This document shows positions 34,372 through 45,889 of a stretch of 64,000 nt of DNA, one piece after another (the first letter of the stretch is position 1; each line of letters starts with the position of its first letter). A program made the position numbers and the translations under genes. The notes under the pieces were generated by a model that did not search any database, had not been told where the DNA came from, and saw only the letters and a list, made by a program, of their open reading frames with translations. The DNA is from Craspedostauros australis (Eukaryota; Bacillariophyta; Bacillariophyceae; Mastogloiales; Achnanthaceae): assembly GCA_026770025.1 (NCBI GenBank), contig JAMXDE010000017.1:124001-188000 (forward strand), given 5' to 3'.

Positions 34372-37128
34372 ATGCAAGATGATGGCTATGCCCGTCAGAT
34401 CCTGGAGCTGACACAATCCTCGCAGCATGGCAATGAGGACAGCGGCGCTTTGAGCAACCACAGCACGGACATCGTGGGTGATCAAGGCACAAGGAGCAAG
34501 ACGAAGAAGAAAGCCAAGGCCAAGCAGAAGGCCAAAATGAAGAAAGTTAGCAAAGCCAAGGGTCAGCCCAACGCGGCAGCCGGTTTGGCGCGAACGATCT
34601 CAGTGGGCGATGTGCAGCCCACAAATCGAGGAGGAAGGGCGACATCACAAGCGTCTGTGGCCGCGAAGCCGGAGTTGGCAGGAAGTACTTCCGCAAGCAC
34701 TGCCGCGTCGACCGGCAAGAAAAAGGCCAAATCCAAGAACAAGAAAAAGTCTGGCGCCAACACGACCAGCGAAGATGGCGCGAAGAAATCCAAAAAGAAA
34801 AAGAAGAGCAAGGCGGGCGCCAACAACGGCACGGACCGAACAGATGCGGACGCCAACAACGGCACGGACCGAACAGAGGCGGATGTCAAGATGGTCGCGT
34901 CTGCGCCATCGAGGGCCAACACGGTGGACGCCACCGGCAAAGTGACGTACCCTCCATCCGCGGTGCCGCGTGACACCAACGCGCAAGATCAGAATGCCAA
35001 AGACCAGAAGGAAAAAGCGATGGCTGGCGGGACGGCTGTGAATTCTGGAGCATCCACCGCGAAATCGTCCAATGGCAACCAAAAGGCGTATGGTGGTGGC
35101 AAGAATGTCGACGACGATGATGATGGCACTGCCAATCTATTTGCATCGAACACGCGTTTGTACGAAGCAGGAGCCGCGCCGCTGGATTCTCTATCCCGAG
35201 CCACGACGGACAGCACCAATTTGTTCGGTGACCGTGCGATGGTAGCACAGCCTGGCGCATTCCGAGTGGATGGTATCGATGGTGCGGCCAACACGATTCG
35301 CGAGATGATGGACGCACCGCGAGGATTGAGACATGACAGCACTCACATGTCGGAGAATAACGACAACGGCGAGACGAATGCCCCGACCGCGCCAACCAGC
35401 GTCAACGCGCAGCAACCGATCCCCGCAGTCTCAGTCGCCCAGGCAATCTGTACCAACGAGATGGAAGAAGAGCTTCGCAACGATATCATATCATCAGCAG
35501 TCGCAGCCACCAGGGTACAGCCCGCGCTGTCGGCCAACAGCAAACACAACAGCGACGAGGATACAGACGATGACGATGATATCGACGATGAAACAGCCTT
35601 CAGATCCCGCCTTATCATGCTTGCTCTTGCTGTCGTTTGCGGTTGCCTCACTGTTCTGGGCATTGTGCTGGGAGTCTTGCTATCGAAAGGGACGTCGTCG
35701 TCGTCGTCGTCGTCATCATCATCCGAGAATGCCAATGACGACATACGCACGACACCGCCCACAATTGCACCGCAATCCGCAGGAACTCTTCGGAATCCAT
35801 TGACGGACAAAGAGGCTGATGATTTGGAAGCTTGGCTCGAGGAGAACCTCCCGTACGATGACACCGTCACATCTGACGATGCGGGAGCATTCAACTGGCT
35901 TGTTTCCGTCAGCGCGCGCGTCGAAGCAATTGGTCAAGGTACCGGCGATCTCCAGCCCTCTGCATCCAACCCACCATTCGATACGAAGGACAGGATCCTG
36001 CAGTATTACGCGCTGGCAGACTTGTACCACACATTCAAAGGCGACGATTGGAACGAGAACGACAATTGGCTCACCACATCTGATGATGCTGACCGGTTGG
36101 ACTACTGCAACTGGCACGGCATCGTATGCTTCGAAGACGATGGTACGAAGAACGTCAAGGAAGTGCGGTTATCTTCAAACAATCTGGTAGGCATTCGATT
36201 GCCCCGGAGCATCGGTCTCTTCTCGCATGCCACGTATTTCGATATCAATGGCAATCCGATCAACCGGGAATCATTGGAGATGCGGGGCCCGGAGGGAGTC
36301 AACCTCTGCCTCAAAGATGGCAACGGCGGTCGTAGGCACAGCATGCGACGCAATCTGCAAGGCACACAGCCCAAACCACAGGGCATTCCCACGACGGTCG
36401 GTTTCATGACGAATCTCGAAGCTCTCCTGCTTGGCGGGTCTGGATTGGGTGGGACGATCCCGACGCAGATGGGGAACCTTATCAAGCTCACGACTATCAG
36501 CCTCCATGATACATACGTGGTGCTGCAGATTCCCAGCGAGATTGGTAGGTTGGCGGAGCTCGCGGATCTAAACCTGAGTACGAACTTTATGTGCGGTCAG
36601 TTACCTTCGCAGTTAGGAGAGTTGTCGAAACTGAGTAAGTGGAGTGGAATGAAGTGGAACCAACGAGACGCGCAGTCCGTTGAGGGCTGGTATGCACAGG
36701 CGAAGCTCCGGCAATATCCACGATGACTTGCATTAAAATTCGCCGCTCGTTGCTCACAGCCTCCCCCCGTGCACGTTCACTCCTGGAATTGAAACCTCCC
36801 CACCGCACACGTGCGCATTGACATCCTACTGTTGCTCGTCCCGACGAACATCCTTCACCAATTTGACTCAATTTCCCCAGCATCAATCAACATCGAGAAA
36901 AACAGCTTCTCGGGGACCATTCCATCGCAGCTCATGAATTGGCCGGCCAGTATCGAGGTATTCATCCGAGCCAACCGATTTTTGCAAGAAGATACTGTGC
37001 AAAACACGTTTTGCTCAACCCAGAAGTTCTTGACAAGCGACGAATTTGCACTGGAGGCAAGCTGCGGTGAACAGGCCTGTTCCTGTTGCACATCTTGTTG
37101 CGCAGATGGGTTTTGTCAGGACGCCTGA
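34372..37128 (+). CDS. LRR type II membrane protein C
   Basis: Exons 34372-36634 and 36881-37128 flank a 246-nt phase-1 intron (GTAAGT...CCCCAG), giving 836 residues. Cytoplasmic part: ARQILELT at 7-14; two Lys-rich tracts (43-63 and 116-147), the second followed by a duplicated NNGTDRT; NLFA (255-258) and NLFG (283-286); juxtamembrane motif at 363-382 (starts EMEEELRN). Transmembrane helix about 414-438, followed outside by poly-Ser. The membrane-proximal segment (AGAFNWL) is shorter than in the paralogues. YYALADLYHTFKGDDW and CNWHGIVC precede LRRs with an insertion of about 40 residues after the first units. Exon 2 ends with CGEQACSCCTSCCADGFC. Start is in GCACCATGC context; the open frame upstream is leader. 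Function is inferred as surface recognition. Confidence 0.84.
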
Positions 37129-38148
37129 AGGTGTTACCGACGTACCGCATCTACCAATGGATGGCGTGATGCACGGAGCATACTCGTAACATAGTAACGT
37201 GGAATGACGGTGATTGGCTACAGGCATGTGTTCGAATAGATCAACCCATGACGTCGCTGAAATGCCAAATCCCGTAGCATACGCAACCAGTCAAAACCGG
37301 TCTTTCCCGAATGTTTGTCTGCGTACATTGCGTTGTTTGCTTTGGAAAGACCAATGAATGCCGTCCGATCGTCACGAAGCAGTGTGCATATTCGACCAAG
37401 AGGACCGAACATCTGCAAGGCTCCAAAAAACTTATAACACTACCTCAGAGCAAAATCGGTGTCCACTACGTATCATATTCTATAATTTTATATAGTTCAT
37501 TAATATGTGAGTGGTTTGGTCGAAAGCCCCGCATGTTGCCACCACTCCAGGACGGACTGCTTCGTGCAAATTCACAACAGTTTCCGCCAACGGACATGGC
37601 AAGGCTTCGAACACAACCGTGGCGTTGATGTCCTGGTCGTGTGCTTCTTTGATCGCATGATCTGTCCACACAATTCTGAAGGACAGAAGATGTGGTTGAT
37701 CGCATACTTCTCAGAATTCAGGAACTCCAATGGCTTTTGGGCCGAAAACACGAGCCGGGCACTGATTGGCACTGATTGGCACTGATTGATACGAACCCTG
37801 TCACTTAATGGTGGGAGATAGACAGTCGTCGCTGGAGAGACTCGAAAGGGGCCTGATCAAGTTTTTTATTGCAATCAGTCGGGCTCGCCGGTGGAACACT
37901 ATCGTATGAGATGCCACCATGAGGCCTGCACTCGTTTGTGCGAGAAATCTGCTCATTTCGCGCATGCAAGGTGGTGTGCGGTGCTGTGGTACGCATGCAT
38001 AATGGATCGAAGATCTCTGGACGCACCACATTAGTTGGTTCAGTGGCGACGGATCAGGTGCATCGTGTAGAGCAAGAGATCAACAAGGCAACTTCATTCG
38101 AGGCGACGTTGTGTAATCAACTCATAGTGAAAGCGGAGGATCTCCTGG
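37129..38148. other. Intergenic region left of the retrotransposon
   Basis: No supported gene. A frame at 37938-38156 ends at the LTR junction, where a TGA is present both with and without the insertion, so there is no sign of an interrupted gene. Confidence 0.5.
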
Positions 38149-38153
38149 AGTCT

Positions 38154-38858
38154 TGATAATCAGCAATTCAATACAGGACAGGCACCAAACACTGCACTTA
38201 CTCCTCCGCCAGGGTGATCAATCCGTCAGGTGAAGCCGGTGTGTTTGGTGATAGTTGTTGCTAAGTTATGGTTGTATCAATTGATGATTGAGTTTGGATT
38301 ATGAGATGATGATCTCCTATTTCTAATGATGGTGCCTATTGCACGGTTTCTAACGTGCTGCTTGATTACCTCATGTTGTATCTCGCAGTCTTTCCTAAAA
38401 CATTGCCCAAGATGGCATGTTGATCTACACGATATCTCGTGTTATCTCCACCTTTGGTCTTTCTTCATCTCTGTCTGATCTTGTCTGGTCTTGATCTCTG
38501 TTTGATCACATATGGATTGATCCGTCTACGTCGGTGGGGTGCATGCATCACCCCTGACGATGTTGTTCTGGATCCTAAATGTTGCTGCCATGTGCTCGAT
38601 GATGCATTCGGCTAGGCTAGACAGGTCAGCATACCATGACTAAAATATAATCTCGATTCCGAGGATCACAATGACCGATCCTCTGACGTCATACGATGAT
38701 GTCAGTGCCTACGTCAGATTCGATGACAGTAGTGACTGAATCTCAATCGTGTATCAAGACTCACTCGACTATACTCTCAAAATCGAGTCGAATCAAAAAT
38801 AATGAATCACGTTTCAGTCATGAGAGATGAGTACCTAATTTCGCTCTAGATGTTGATA
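38154..38858 (-). repeat. 3' long terminal repeat
   Basis: 705 bp, aligned end to end with 45890-46594 and differing at two positions (near 38579 and 38591: A for G and T for C). Its plus-strand ends read TGATAATC...TTGATA, so the termini are not a simple TG...CA pair. Confidence 0.95.
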
Positions 38859-38867
38859 CTCCCCTAT
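38859..38867 (-). promoter_or_regulatory. Polypurine tract
   Basis: ATAGGGGAG on the minus strand directly abuts the 3' LTR, where plus-strand priming is expected in an LTR retroelement. Confidence 0.7.
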
Positions 38868-38882
38868 AGTCGGGAGTCTTGT

Positions 38883-41800
38883 TCATCCACCCAGAGTCTC
38901 TCCTTTCCAGAATAGAAGCGGCCTCACTAACGGCCAGTACTTCGCCCATGGAAGGAACTTGGTCATGACGTCGGCTACGTTTTCCGTTCCGTCTATTTTG
39001 CAGAAATGCAGGATCTTCGCAGCTACTGCGGCACGCACGCGGTGGTACGCCAATGCGTTGTGTCGTTTGGATAACACACTGTTTGGGATGGTGGAGGATG
39101 TGATCACGCTCTGGTTGTCTCCGAACATCCAGGCGGGTCCGTCCAGCGGAATTCCCATTGCACGAAGAGTGAGGCGCATAGCAATCACTTGCTCTGTTGC
39201 CTGTCTTGCCGCGACGAATTCCGATCCATAGGTTGCAGTCTCGACAGTGGTCTGGCGTTTGCTGAACCATTCGATGGGTGTCTGGTTGAGCAGATGGAGA
39301 ACACCAGTTGCAGATTTGCCTGTCACTTTGCAGTGCATGAGATTGGCATCTACAAACGTCGTCATTCGAACTGCCTTGCCTTTGGGTGTTGGATCGTCGT
39401 CTGCGGTCTCCTCTTCGGCGTCACCATACACAGAGTACATCCATTCATGATCAGGAACCTCGAAGAAGCGCTCGTGATCTGGAATTCCCGTTCTGAACCT
39501 GATGGCGGCATCAGAACGCTTTCGGAGATATCCATACACACGTTTAGCACGGTCCATGTGACCAATCCTGGGTTGAGCTCTGAATCTAGACAAAGTCATC
39601 ACAGCTGCAGCAATATCAAACCGTCCCAATGTGATGCACCATTGAAGGGCGCCAATGAGTGATTGGAATTGTCTGGTCTCTACAGGGTTTAGTTCGCGTG
39701 ATGTGTCTAGCTCTGGGGCGTCGTTGTGTTCCATGGGACTGGTGTAGGTCCGTGGAAGCTCCCCATGCACCTGTTCGTAATTCGCCAGCATCCGTTTGAT
39801 GTAGGATTGCGGGCTCATAGTCAGGGTTCCGTCTTTGTCTCGGTCGAAGTCTGCGCCGAGGTGATACTTGATTGGTCCTACACCCTTCAACTTGTACTTG
39901 TACTTGTTGATGAGCGTGTCGAAGAATGACTGTGGGTCTTCCATGACGGCCATCAGATCATCTACGTACACACAGATGTATTCCCAGCATCTACCAGCAT
40001 CCCTCATCCACACATCCGGGTCAGCTTTGCACTGAAAGAACTTCATGTCGCGGAGTGTGTCGGCCAGAGACTCGTGGAATCGAGCACCAGATGTGCGCAG
40101 TCCATAGAGTGCTTTCACAATGATCATCATGTGACCAGCAAACTCTTGGAACTCAGGACCAGCAACGAAACAGATCTTTTCTTTTGTGTATGCTTCTAGA
40201 TAGGCGTTACCAATATCACCCACCATGGGCTTGAGGTTGTTGAGTTCTGCAGCAAGCAGCGCAATCCTGAATGATCTGAGATTGACTACTCCTGCATATG
40301 CCATATCCTTACACGGATCTGTCAAGTGGCCTCCTGCTACGCATCTTGCCTTGTGCCGAAGATCGTGCTTCACGTCATACACCCAGAGGAGCTTGATCTG
40401 CTTGTATCCATCTGGTTTCCGAGCATTCTTTCCGAGATCCTTGAACGTGCCATATTCGTGGAGCTGATCCATTTCTTTTCTCTCAGCGTCTACCCACTTG
40501 GAGTTGCCGTTCTTCTCGTCAAGCTGGCGTGCTTCCTTTCCGTTGCGTGGAACTTGAACACCAAACTTGAAGATAGGACCTTGTGCACGTGTCTTGCGTT
40601 TGCCAGCATTGATGAGACGATTGAGTTTCTTCTTTCTCTTTGCTAGTTTACGGAATCTTTTCCAGCCAGGCAGACCGAGGAGGTTGTTGTCTGCGGCGTA
40701 CTTCGCACAGGATACAGGGTCATCTTTGGCGATCACATCCAGTGGTTCCATGGTCACACTGCCATCCTCCCATTGTACCTTCACATTGTAGGAGGAGCCG
40801 TTGTACTTGCTGTGACTGGAGTGGAATGGACCTTCATGACCGGTGATGGCTTTGAAAACGCACATCTCCCCGTCGCCGATCTCCTGTTCGTGCTGCTGTT
40901 CGATGATGTCAGCTAAATCCGTGTATGCGATGAGTTCTTCGGTGTCATCGTCGCCGTATGCAATCAGCATTTTGATGTTGTCATGGTTGGCTGCGTCTCC
41001 GTCCTTGATCTTGCGGATTACGCGAGCTCTCCACTTGAGTCCATCCTGTTGGTGGAGGAAGGTCAATCCGAGCAGCTCATCAGGACTGAATTTGGGGACT
41101 TTGACTACGCCAGGATCTGATTCTCCGTGTGATGTGGCTACCAAGTCAGATAGTGCATGCACAACGGGTTGTCTAGGTTTAGGCGTGCTGTCACTATCGA
41201 AATCATCTGGATTTACGGTTTCGCTAGCTTCGTCACCCACGTCACCCTCCTCCCCAGAAGCAGGCAGGGGGTAGTCCGCCCGAAGGTTTCGCGCGTCATC
41301 AGACACACGTCGGATGCTCGAGCGTGGCAACAGCCGTTGCGTTGCATCATCCAGTACCCAGAACGTCAGTTCGTCACCCTTGTGCTCGCACGGTCCAGCC
41401 CAGCGTCCACGCCGTTCCTGCGTGGTGCTCGGGAAGGCAGCATTCCCAACCTTGTAGTACACTGGCTCCCACCAGTGGAAGTTGAGGTACTTGCTCACGT
41501 CGGGACGTTGGCCAGTGGCGGCTTGGATGGGTGTGATGTGACCGGCCGTGGACTGTGACAGATGGTTGAGCAGTCCCACGACGTACAAGGTGCAGATGAG
41601 CCAGAACCTGGCAGGGGTGCCAGTTCTGTCCATGATGCCGTTGGTGGTGCGCTTCACATCCTGGATGCGTCGCTCGACAGGATTCTGATGTTGGTGGTGT
41701 GGTTCGGACTGGTGGTCTGCGATGCAGTACTGCCGGAGGATGTCCTTCATCTTGCCTCCGAGTTGTGCTGTGGCGTTGTCAGACATCAACACGTCCATGG

Positions 41801-44348
41801 CACCATGCTCCCGAATGAAGTCCTGCACAACATGGGGAACATAGGATTCGCTTGCCAGAGGGTACGCCGCTGTGAGGCGCGTGTTGGATCCTACAAACAC
41901 CTGTACCATGGTACATCCACCGTGTCCGGGGACTCCGTCATGGTGAGCAGGCGTGTCAGAGAACAGCGTGTCCATGGAAACAACATCGTGTAGTCGGTTG
42001 ACATTGGCTGCGGGGAATCTAGACTTATAGTGCTTACGCATGGGATAACGCTCAGACATGCGATACCACTGGGTAGTACATGCAAGAGTGTCACGCACGC
42101 GGTCTGCTGGAATCCACCCGAAGTACGGCCGTAGCGCATGGAAATCGGGCGCTTTACCCACGATGTTGCGTGGCCCGGCCTTGGTTGCCTTCTCCCCATC
42201 CCCGATCGTTGCAGCGGATTGAACGTACTGAACACACTTGGAGATGGTGATGTCGATGTCGTTGTCGTCGCCTTCGCCGCGTTCGGTTGCGGGAATGTTG
42301 TCCAGATCAGCCTCCCCGTCCAGGACAGATGGGTCCCACTCTTGGTCGGAAGTGAAGAACACGTGTGGCAGATCGTCTAGCTCTGCCTGAGTTGGCCTGT
42401 GCATGTCCATGTATGCGAGGCCTTGACGCACGGTGAGTGGGATGATGAATCCGTCTGGCGTGACGATGGTTTGCCGACCGCCAGGGAGGTTCTTGGGTCG
42501 CTCATTGACATCCAATCCAAACGCCGCGAGTTGATTGGCAGAATGGATGGTGCGCCCTTTCCCGTAGTTGGCGTACTGATGGAACCAACCGATCACCGGT
42601 CCTGAGGTGGTCTGGATGACGGCAGTGGCTGTGACCAGTGCCAGATCCTTGATCTCTGCGTCACCGATTCCAGAAACATCAGCGCGGTTGGACGTGGACT
42701 CCATCACCAGCATGTCCTCACCAACAAGACCGCCGTTCGCACCTCCATCCACCAATGCGCCTTGCACAGTCACGTTCGTGTTGTTGAACTTGTACGATAC
42801 GTTCGTGTGAGACAGGGTGTAGGTGCGACCGTCAATGACGAGGGTAGTCGGCGGGCTCCCGGACGCGCTAGACATGGCATTGGAAAGCATACGGTTGATT
42901 GCTGTTCCAGCGGTAGAACTAGACTCGTTATTGTTACTACCATTGTCGTTGGTCTGAGTGTCCTGTTGGTCGTTCTGGTTGGTTGTGGATCCACTGCGGT
43001 TGGTGTTGTTGGCGGAACGCCTAGGCTTGTCCTTCTTACCACGTCCAGACTTGGCTCGCCGGGCTTGGAGGAAGTCGCTGCGTTGCTTATCCGACAGCTT
43101 CTGGAACTCCTCTCGCGGCAGCCGTTCTCGTGTCTCCTTGCTGTAGTCCTTGTTGGGCTTCCAGAGATTGGGTCCGTCGTCCTTATCCTTCCCGCGCTGC
43201 TTGCGCTGGTCGGTGTTGTTGACTTGGCGCGGCGACTTTGGCTTGTTGGCGTCGTGGCCATCGAGCTGGACAGCGTAGGATCGAACGAGCTCAACGAGGG
43301 TATCGAACTCCATGGTGGTCGTGGACGTGCCGGGTGAGTAGGCCAGAATTGCGGTCTGCAGGTAGTCAGTCTGGAAGATAGACTGGTACAGAGCCTTGTC
43401 GGCCTCGATGGCGTTGGTCAACCACTCCTTCTTCGTTGCGTCGTCGATCGGGTCATCACGCAATGCCTCAAGCTCGTGCACCTTGTGTTGCCACAGGTCC
43501 AGGAACTGCTCACGAGTCTTGCGCCACTGCTTATCCAGCTTGAACTTGATGATGTCGTCGCGGATGCGTCGGATGGTGTTGACAGCAGTAGCACCAGTGG
43601 TGTACTCGCGAACCAGCATGCAGTAGACGGCTTGCCCATCACAGATCGACTCGTACGGAGTGACACACTTCCTACTCTTCGTGGTCTGCAGGTTGGATAC
43701 AAACACGTTGAACAGGAAGGTGGACTGCACCTTGAAGAGCTCGGCTTGTTCATCGGGCGGGGTGTAGTCAACATCGAGAACATTGGAGATGCCATGAGCA
43801 GCAGCAGTGGCACGCAGACGACGATGGAACGTAGCGAAGTACTTGTCATCAGACAACTTGGGATAGTCGCTAATGTTACGTTTGATGCTGCGGTTGAACT
43901 CTGCGGCGAGGTCGCGTCCGGTCTTCTCCGTTGGTTCGGTCTTCGTTGGTTCGAAAGGGAATGCACTGGTGGTTGCGTCAGGCATGGCGGCTGAGGATGC
44001 GGGCGAGGGTGTGAACGTCCGGGCGACATACTCCATGTATGAAGCTGGGTTGAGTTCCCGCCATGTCTCTACAGTGGGACTAGGTTGAACACTGAACCAG
44101 CCAATGGCATTGGAGAATTTCCGGATTGCTACCTTAGACAGTTGGGCTACGTAGTCGGGTTCCGGATCAGATCGCGCGATGGTGGCGTTCATGTCAAGCA
44201 TGTCTTCGCGATGAAGCGAAGCGAAATCCATGATGGTTCGGATCTCTTCGGTATGCAAGATAAGCCATTCGGTAGACGAGTCGTCATATCCGAGAACGCT
44301 GAGGACGTGCGCCAGGATGGTGTCGTTGATTGGGATTGCGTTGGACAT
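38883..44348 (-). CDS. Copia gag-pol polyprotein (Gag, protease, integrase, reverse transcriptase, RNase H)
   Basis: A single uninterrupted 1821-residue frame. Residues 1-360 are Gag-like helices. The next 90 residues are Lys/Arg-rich with no CCHC knuckle. Protease follows with D534 in VDGGANGG (DGGA rather than the usual D-S/T-G-A). The integrase triad is D793, D857 and E892. Reverse transcriptase has the catalytic YVDD at 1461-1464. RNase H begins near FVDANLMHC and ends before a C-terminal WAKYWPLVRPLLF. Gag and Pol are in one frame with no shift or stop between them, so their ratio would have to be set by other means. The stop lies 24 bases before the 3' LTR. Confidence 0.95.
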   Translation of the reverse strand: MSNAIPINDTILAHVLSVLGYDDSSTEWLILHTEEIRTIMDFASLHREDMLDMNATIARSDPEPDYVAQLSKVAIRKFSNAIGWFSVQPSPTVETWRELNPASYMEYVARTFTPSPASSAAMPDATTSAFPFEPTKTEPTEKTGRDLAAEFNRSIKRNISDYPKLSDDKYFATFHRRLRATAAAHGISNVLDVDYTPPDEQAELFKVQSTFLFNVFVSNLQTTKSRKCVTPYESICDGQAVYCMLVREYTTGATAVNTIRRIRDDIIKFKLDKQWRKTREQFLDLWQHKVHELEALRDDPIDDATKKEWLTNAIEADKALYQSIFQTDYLQTAILAYSPGTSTTTMEFDTLVELVRSYAVQLDGHDANKPKSPRQVNNTDQRKQRGKDKDDGPNLWKPNKDYSKETRERLPREEFQKLSDKQRSDFLQARRAKSGRGKKDKPRRSANNTNRSGSTTNQNDQQDTQTNDNGSNNNESSSTAGTAINRMLSNAMSSASGSPPTTLVIDGRTYTLSHTNVSYKFNNTNVTVQGALVDGGANGGLVGEDMLVMESTSNRADVSGIGDAEIKDLALVTATAVIQTTSGPVIGWFHQYANYGKGRTIHSANQLAAFGLDVNERPKNLPGGRQTIVTPDGFIIPLTVRQGLAYMDMHRPTQAELDDLPHVFFTSDQEWDPSVLDGEADLDNIPATERGEGDDNDIDITISKCVQYVQSAATIGDGEKATKAGPRNIVGKAPDFHALRPYFGWIPADRVRDTLACTTQWYRMSERYPMRKHYKSRFPAANVNRLHDVVSMDTLFSDTPAHHDGVPGHGGCTMVQVFVGSNTRLTAAYPLASESYVPHVVQDFIREHGAMDVLMSDNATAQLGGKMKDILRQYCIADHQSEPHHQHQNPVERRIQDVKRTTNGIMDRTGTPARFWLICTLYVVGLLNHLSQSTAGHITPIQAATGQRPDVSKYLNFHWWEPVYYKVGNAAFPSTTQERRGRWAGPCEHKGDELTFWVLDDATQRLLPRSSIRRVSDDARNLRADYPLPASGEEGDVGDEASETVNPDDFDSDSTPKPRQPVVHALSDLVATSHGESDPGVVKVPKFSPDELLGLTFLHQQDGLKWRARVIRKIKDGDAANHDNIKMLIAYGDDDTEELIAYTDLADIIEQQHEQEIGDGEMCVFKAITGHEGPFHSSHSKYNGSSYNVKVQWEDGSVTMEPLDVIAKDDPVSCAKYAADNNLLGLPGWKRFRKLAKRKKKLNRLINAGKRKTRAQGPIFKFGVQVPRNGKEARQLDEKNGNSKWVDAERKEMDQLHEYGTFKDLGKNARKPDGYKQIKLLWVYDVKHDLRHKARCVAGGHLTDPCKDMAYAGVVNLRSFRIALLAAELNNLKPMVGDIGNAYLEAYTKEKICFVAGPEFQEFAGHMMIIVKALYGLRTSGARFHESLADTLRDMKFFQCKADPDVWMRDAGRCWEYICVYVDDLMAVMEDPQSFFDTLINKYKYKLKGVGPIKYHLGADFDRDKDGTLTMSPQSYIKRMLANYEQVHGELPRTYTSPMEHNDAPELDTSRELNPVETRQFQSLIGALQWCITLGRFDIAAAVMTLSRFRAQPRIGHMDRAKRVYGYLRKRSDAAIRFRTGIPDHERFFEVPDHEWMYSVYGDAEEETADDDPTPKGKAVRMTTFVDANLMHCKVTGKSATGVLHLLNQTPIEWFSKRQTTVETATYGSEFVAARQATEQVIAMRLTLRAMGIPLDGPAWMFGDNQSVITSSTIPNSVLSKRHNALAYHRVRAAVAAKILHFCKIDGTENVADVMTKFLPWAKYWPLVRPLLFWKGETLGG

Positions 44349-45889
44349 CGTGTAGCTGGGTGTTGCGAGGACGTGGTCGTTGGTCCAATTTGTTATTATT
44401 ATCGGACGAGTATTTTCCCGCAGCTCCCAGGAAAGTGGTCACACTTGGAAATGACTGTGCCGTCCGCTGTGATGTCGAAGTGTTCGCCGGGATGTGACGG
44501 TGGATTTCTGCGCTTGTCGGAATTCGTCGGGAATGGAAGTGGTGCCGGATGGAAAGCGCCAGTGATGGCGAAGGTGTCAACGGTATCTCAAGTGGACTGT
44601 AGTTGGGTGATCTTGGATGACTGATTGATAAAAACACCCAACGGGACCAAGTGAATTTCCCGATTGACCAAATGCGAAGACGGTGAGAAATGTCAGTCAG
44701 GACCGTATGAATTTCCTGGTTGGATTATTTGTTGGCGCGCGACCCGAAGTCCGATGGATGACTGGGATGGCGAAGGAGTTGTGAACCGATGTGACGCGCC
44801 AGTGATGGTACGAACCGAAGGAATTCGTAGCCAATCAGAAGGTGGACTGAGCGCAAATGGCTGTTGTTGATGGAACGATTGTTGTTTTGTTGGTCTTGAA
44901 ACGATGAAACGTCGCGGATGGATTGCGTGTTGGATGGCCCTGCCCGTTCGGATTTCGTCTCTCCGAGCGCCGTATTCTTGCGCTTGTTCAGCTGTGCTTC
45001 ACCAAGATGTGATGCACCTTTGGTTTTACCCAGTTGGACCTTCGATCCAATCCGTGCCTCCTTTGAGTGCCACGGATCAGCTTGCGATACGTGTTTTAGA
45101 TCTGGCAGCAGCTTGCCCGATGTACCTGATGCTAACAGGATTTTGCACGCTAATGAGCGCGGTGCCCCCCAGGTGCCAGCAACTGCTTTGATTCACCTGG
45201 TTCCACCACTCACGTTTTCATCCAGCTTAAACCAGCCTTTCGGTGTCGTTAGACTTATTCGCGTGATATTGCTATCAACACAATGCTAGCTTTACGGGTT
45301 GCTTCCGCGGTATCTCTACCGATCGCGTTTCTTCCCCAGTCAAGGGCGGACGCTAGTCCGGTTAGCAGTTATCTCTGCGTCCCTTTTGGACGTTAACCGA
45401 TCTCAAGTACGGCTTAGACTTAGTGTTAACGACTGACCAGGTCGCGACAACTCACGGGGAGATTGCCGATAGGTTTCAGAGGGCCTTTCCGCTCCAAGTT
45501 TTTACGTGTATCTTGCTTCACGGGCTTTCACCTTTGTCGATGCTGACCAGGCCAAGTGTTTACGTGTGTCTTGCTTCACGGGCTTGTACACCTTTGTCTT
45601 TTAGCTGACCAGCTATCGTAAGTAATGCAGTGATGCGATACTTGGTTGTTGGGATGAATTACTCCGCCTGCGATATTCGCAACAGCGGGTGAGCCTTTCT
45701 GCACTTTGGCAGGGCAAAGCGGGTGTGGCGGCACGTAGCAATCTGCACACACGAGCAATTGGGTTCGTCGTCACGAACGCGTTGGATTCTTCGGCCGGAA
45801 TCAAAGGAAGGGACAGCGTGATGTCACCAAGGCAGCACAGCGCTTCAGGATTCGTTCATGTACTCCGATAGAGACTGCGACTGTTAATC
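44349..45889 (-). other. Long 5' leader of the retrotransposon
   Basis: About 1.54 kb separates the 5' LTR from the gag-pol ATG, with no frame of recognisable content on either strand. It holds a direct duplication of about 57-61 bases (45494-45550 and 45552-45612, sharing TCTTGCTTCACGGGCTT and ending GCTGACCAG). Packaging or translation signals are possible but not identified. Confidence 0.7.
45494..45612 (+). repeat. Tandem duplication inside the retrotransposon leader
   Basis: Two adjacent copies, roughly 57 and 61 bases, begin CCAAGT and end GCTGACCAG, with several substitutions and small indels between them. Confidence 0.85.

Noticed and set aside
37938-38156. Gene interrupted by the retrotransposon
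   Set aside because: The frame ends in TGA at the same place in the reconstructed empty site, and neither flank has a recognisable domain.
45200-45430. Possible structured RNA or captured rRNA piece in the retrotransposon leader
   Set aside because: I could not match it to any rRNA, tRNA or known RNA fold by eye; a covariance-model search would be needed to support it.
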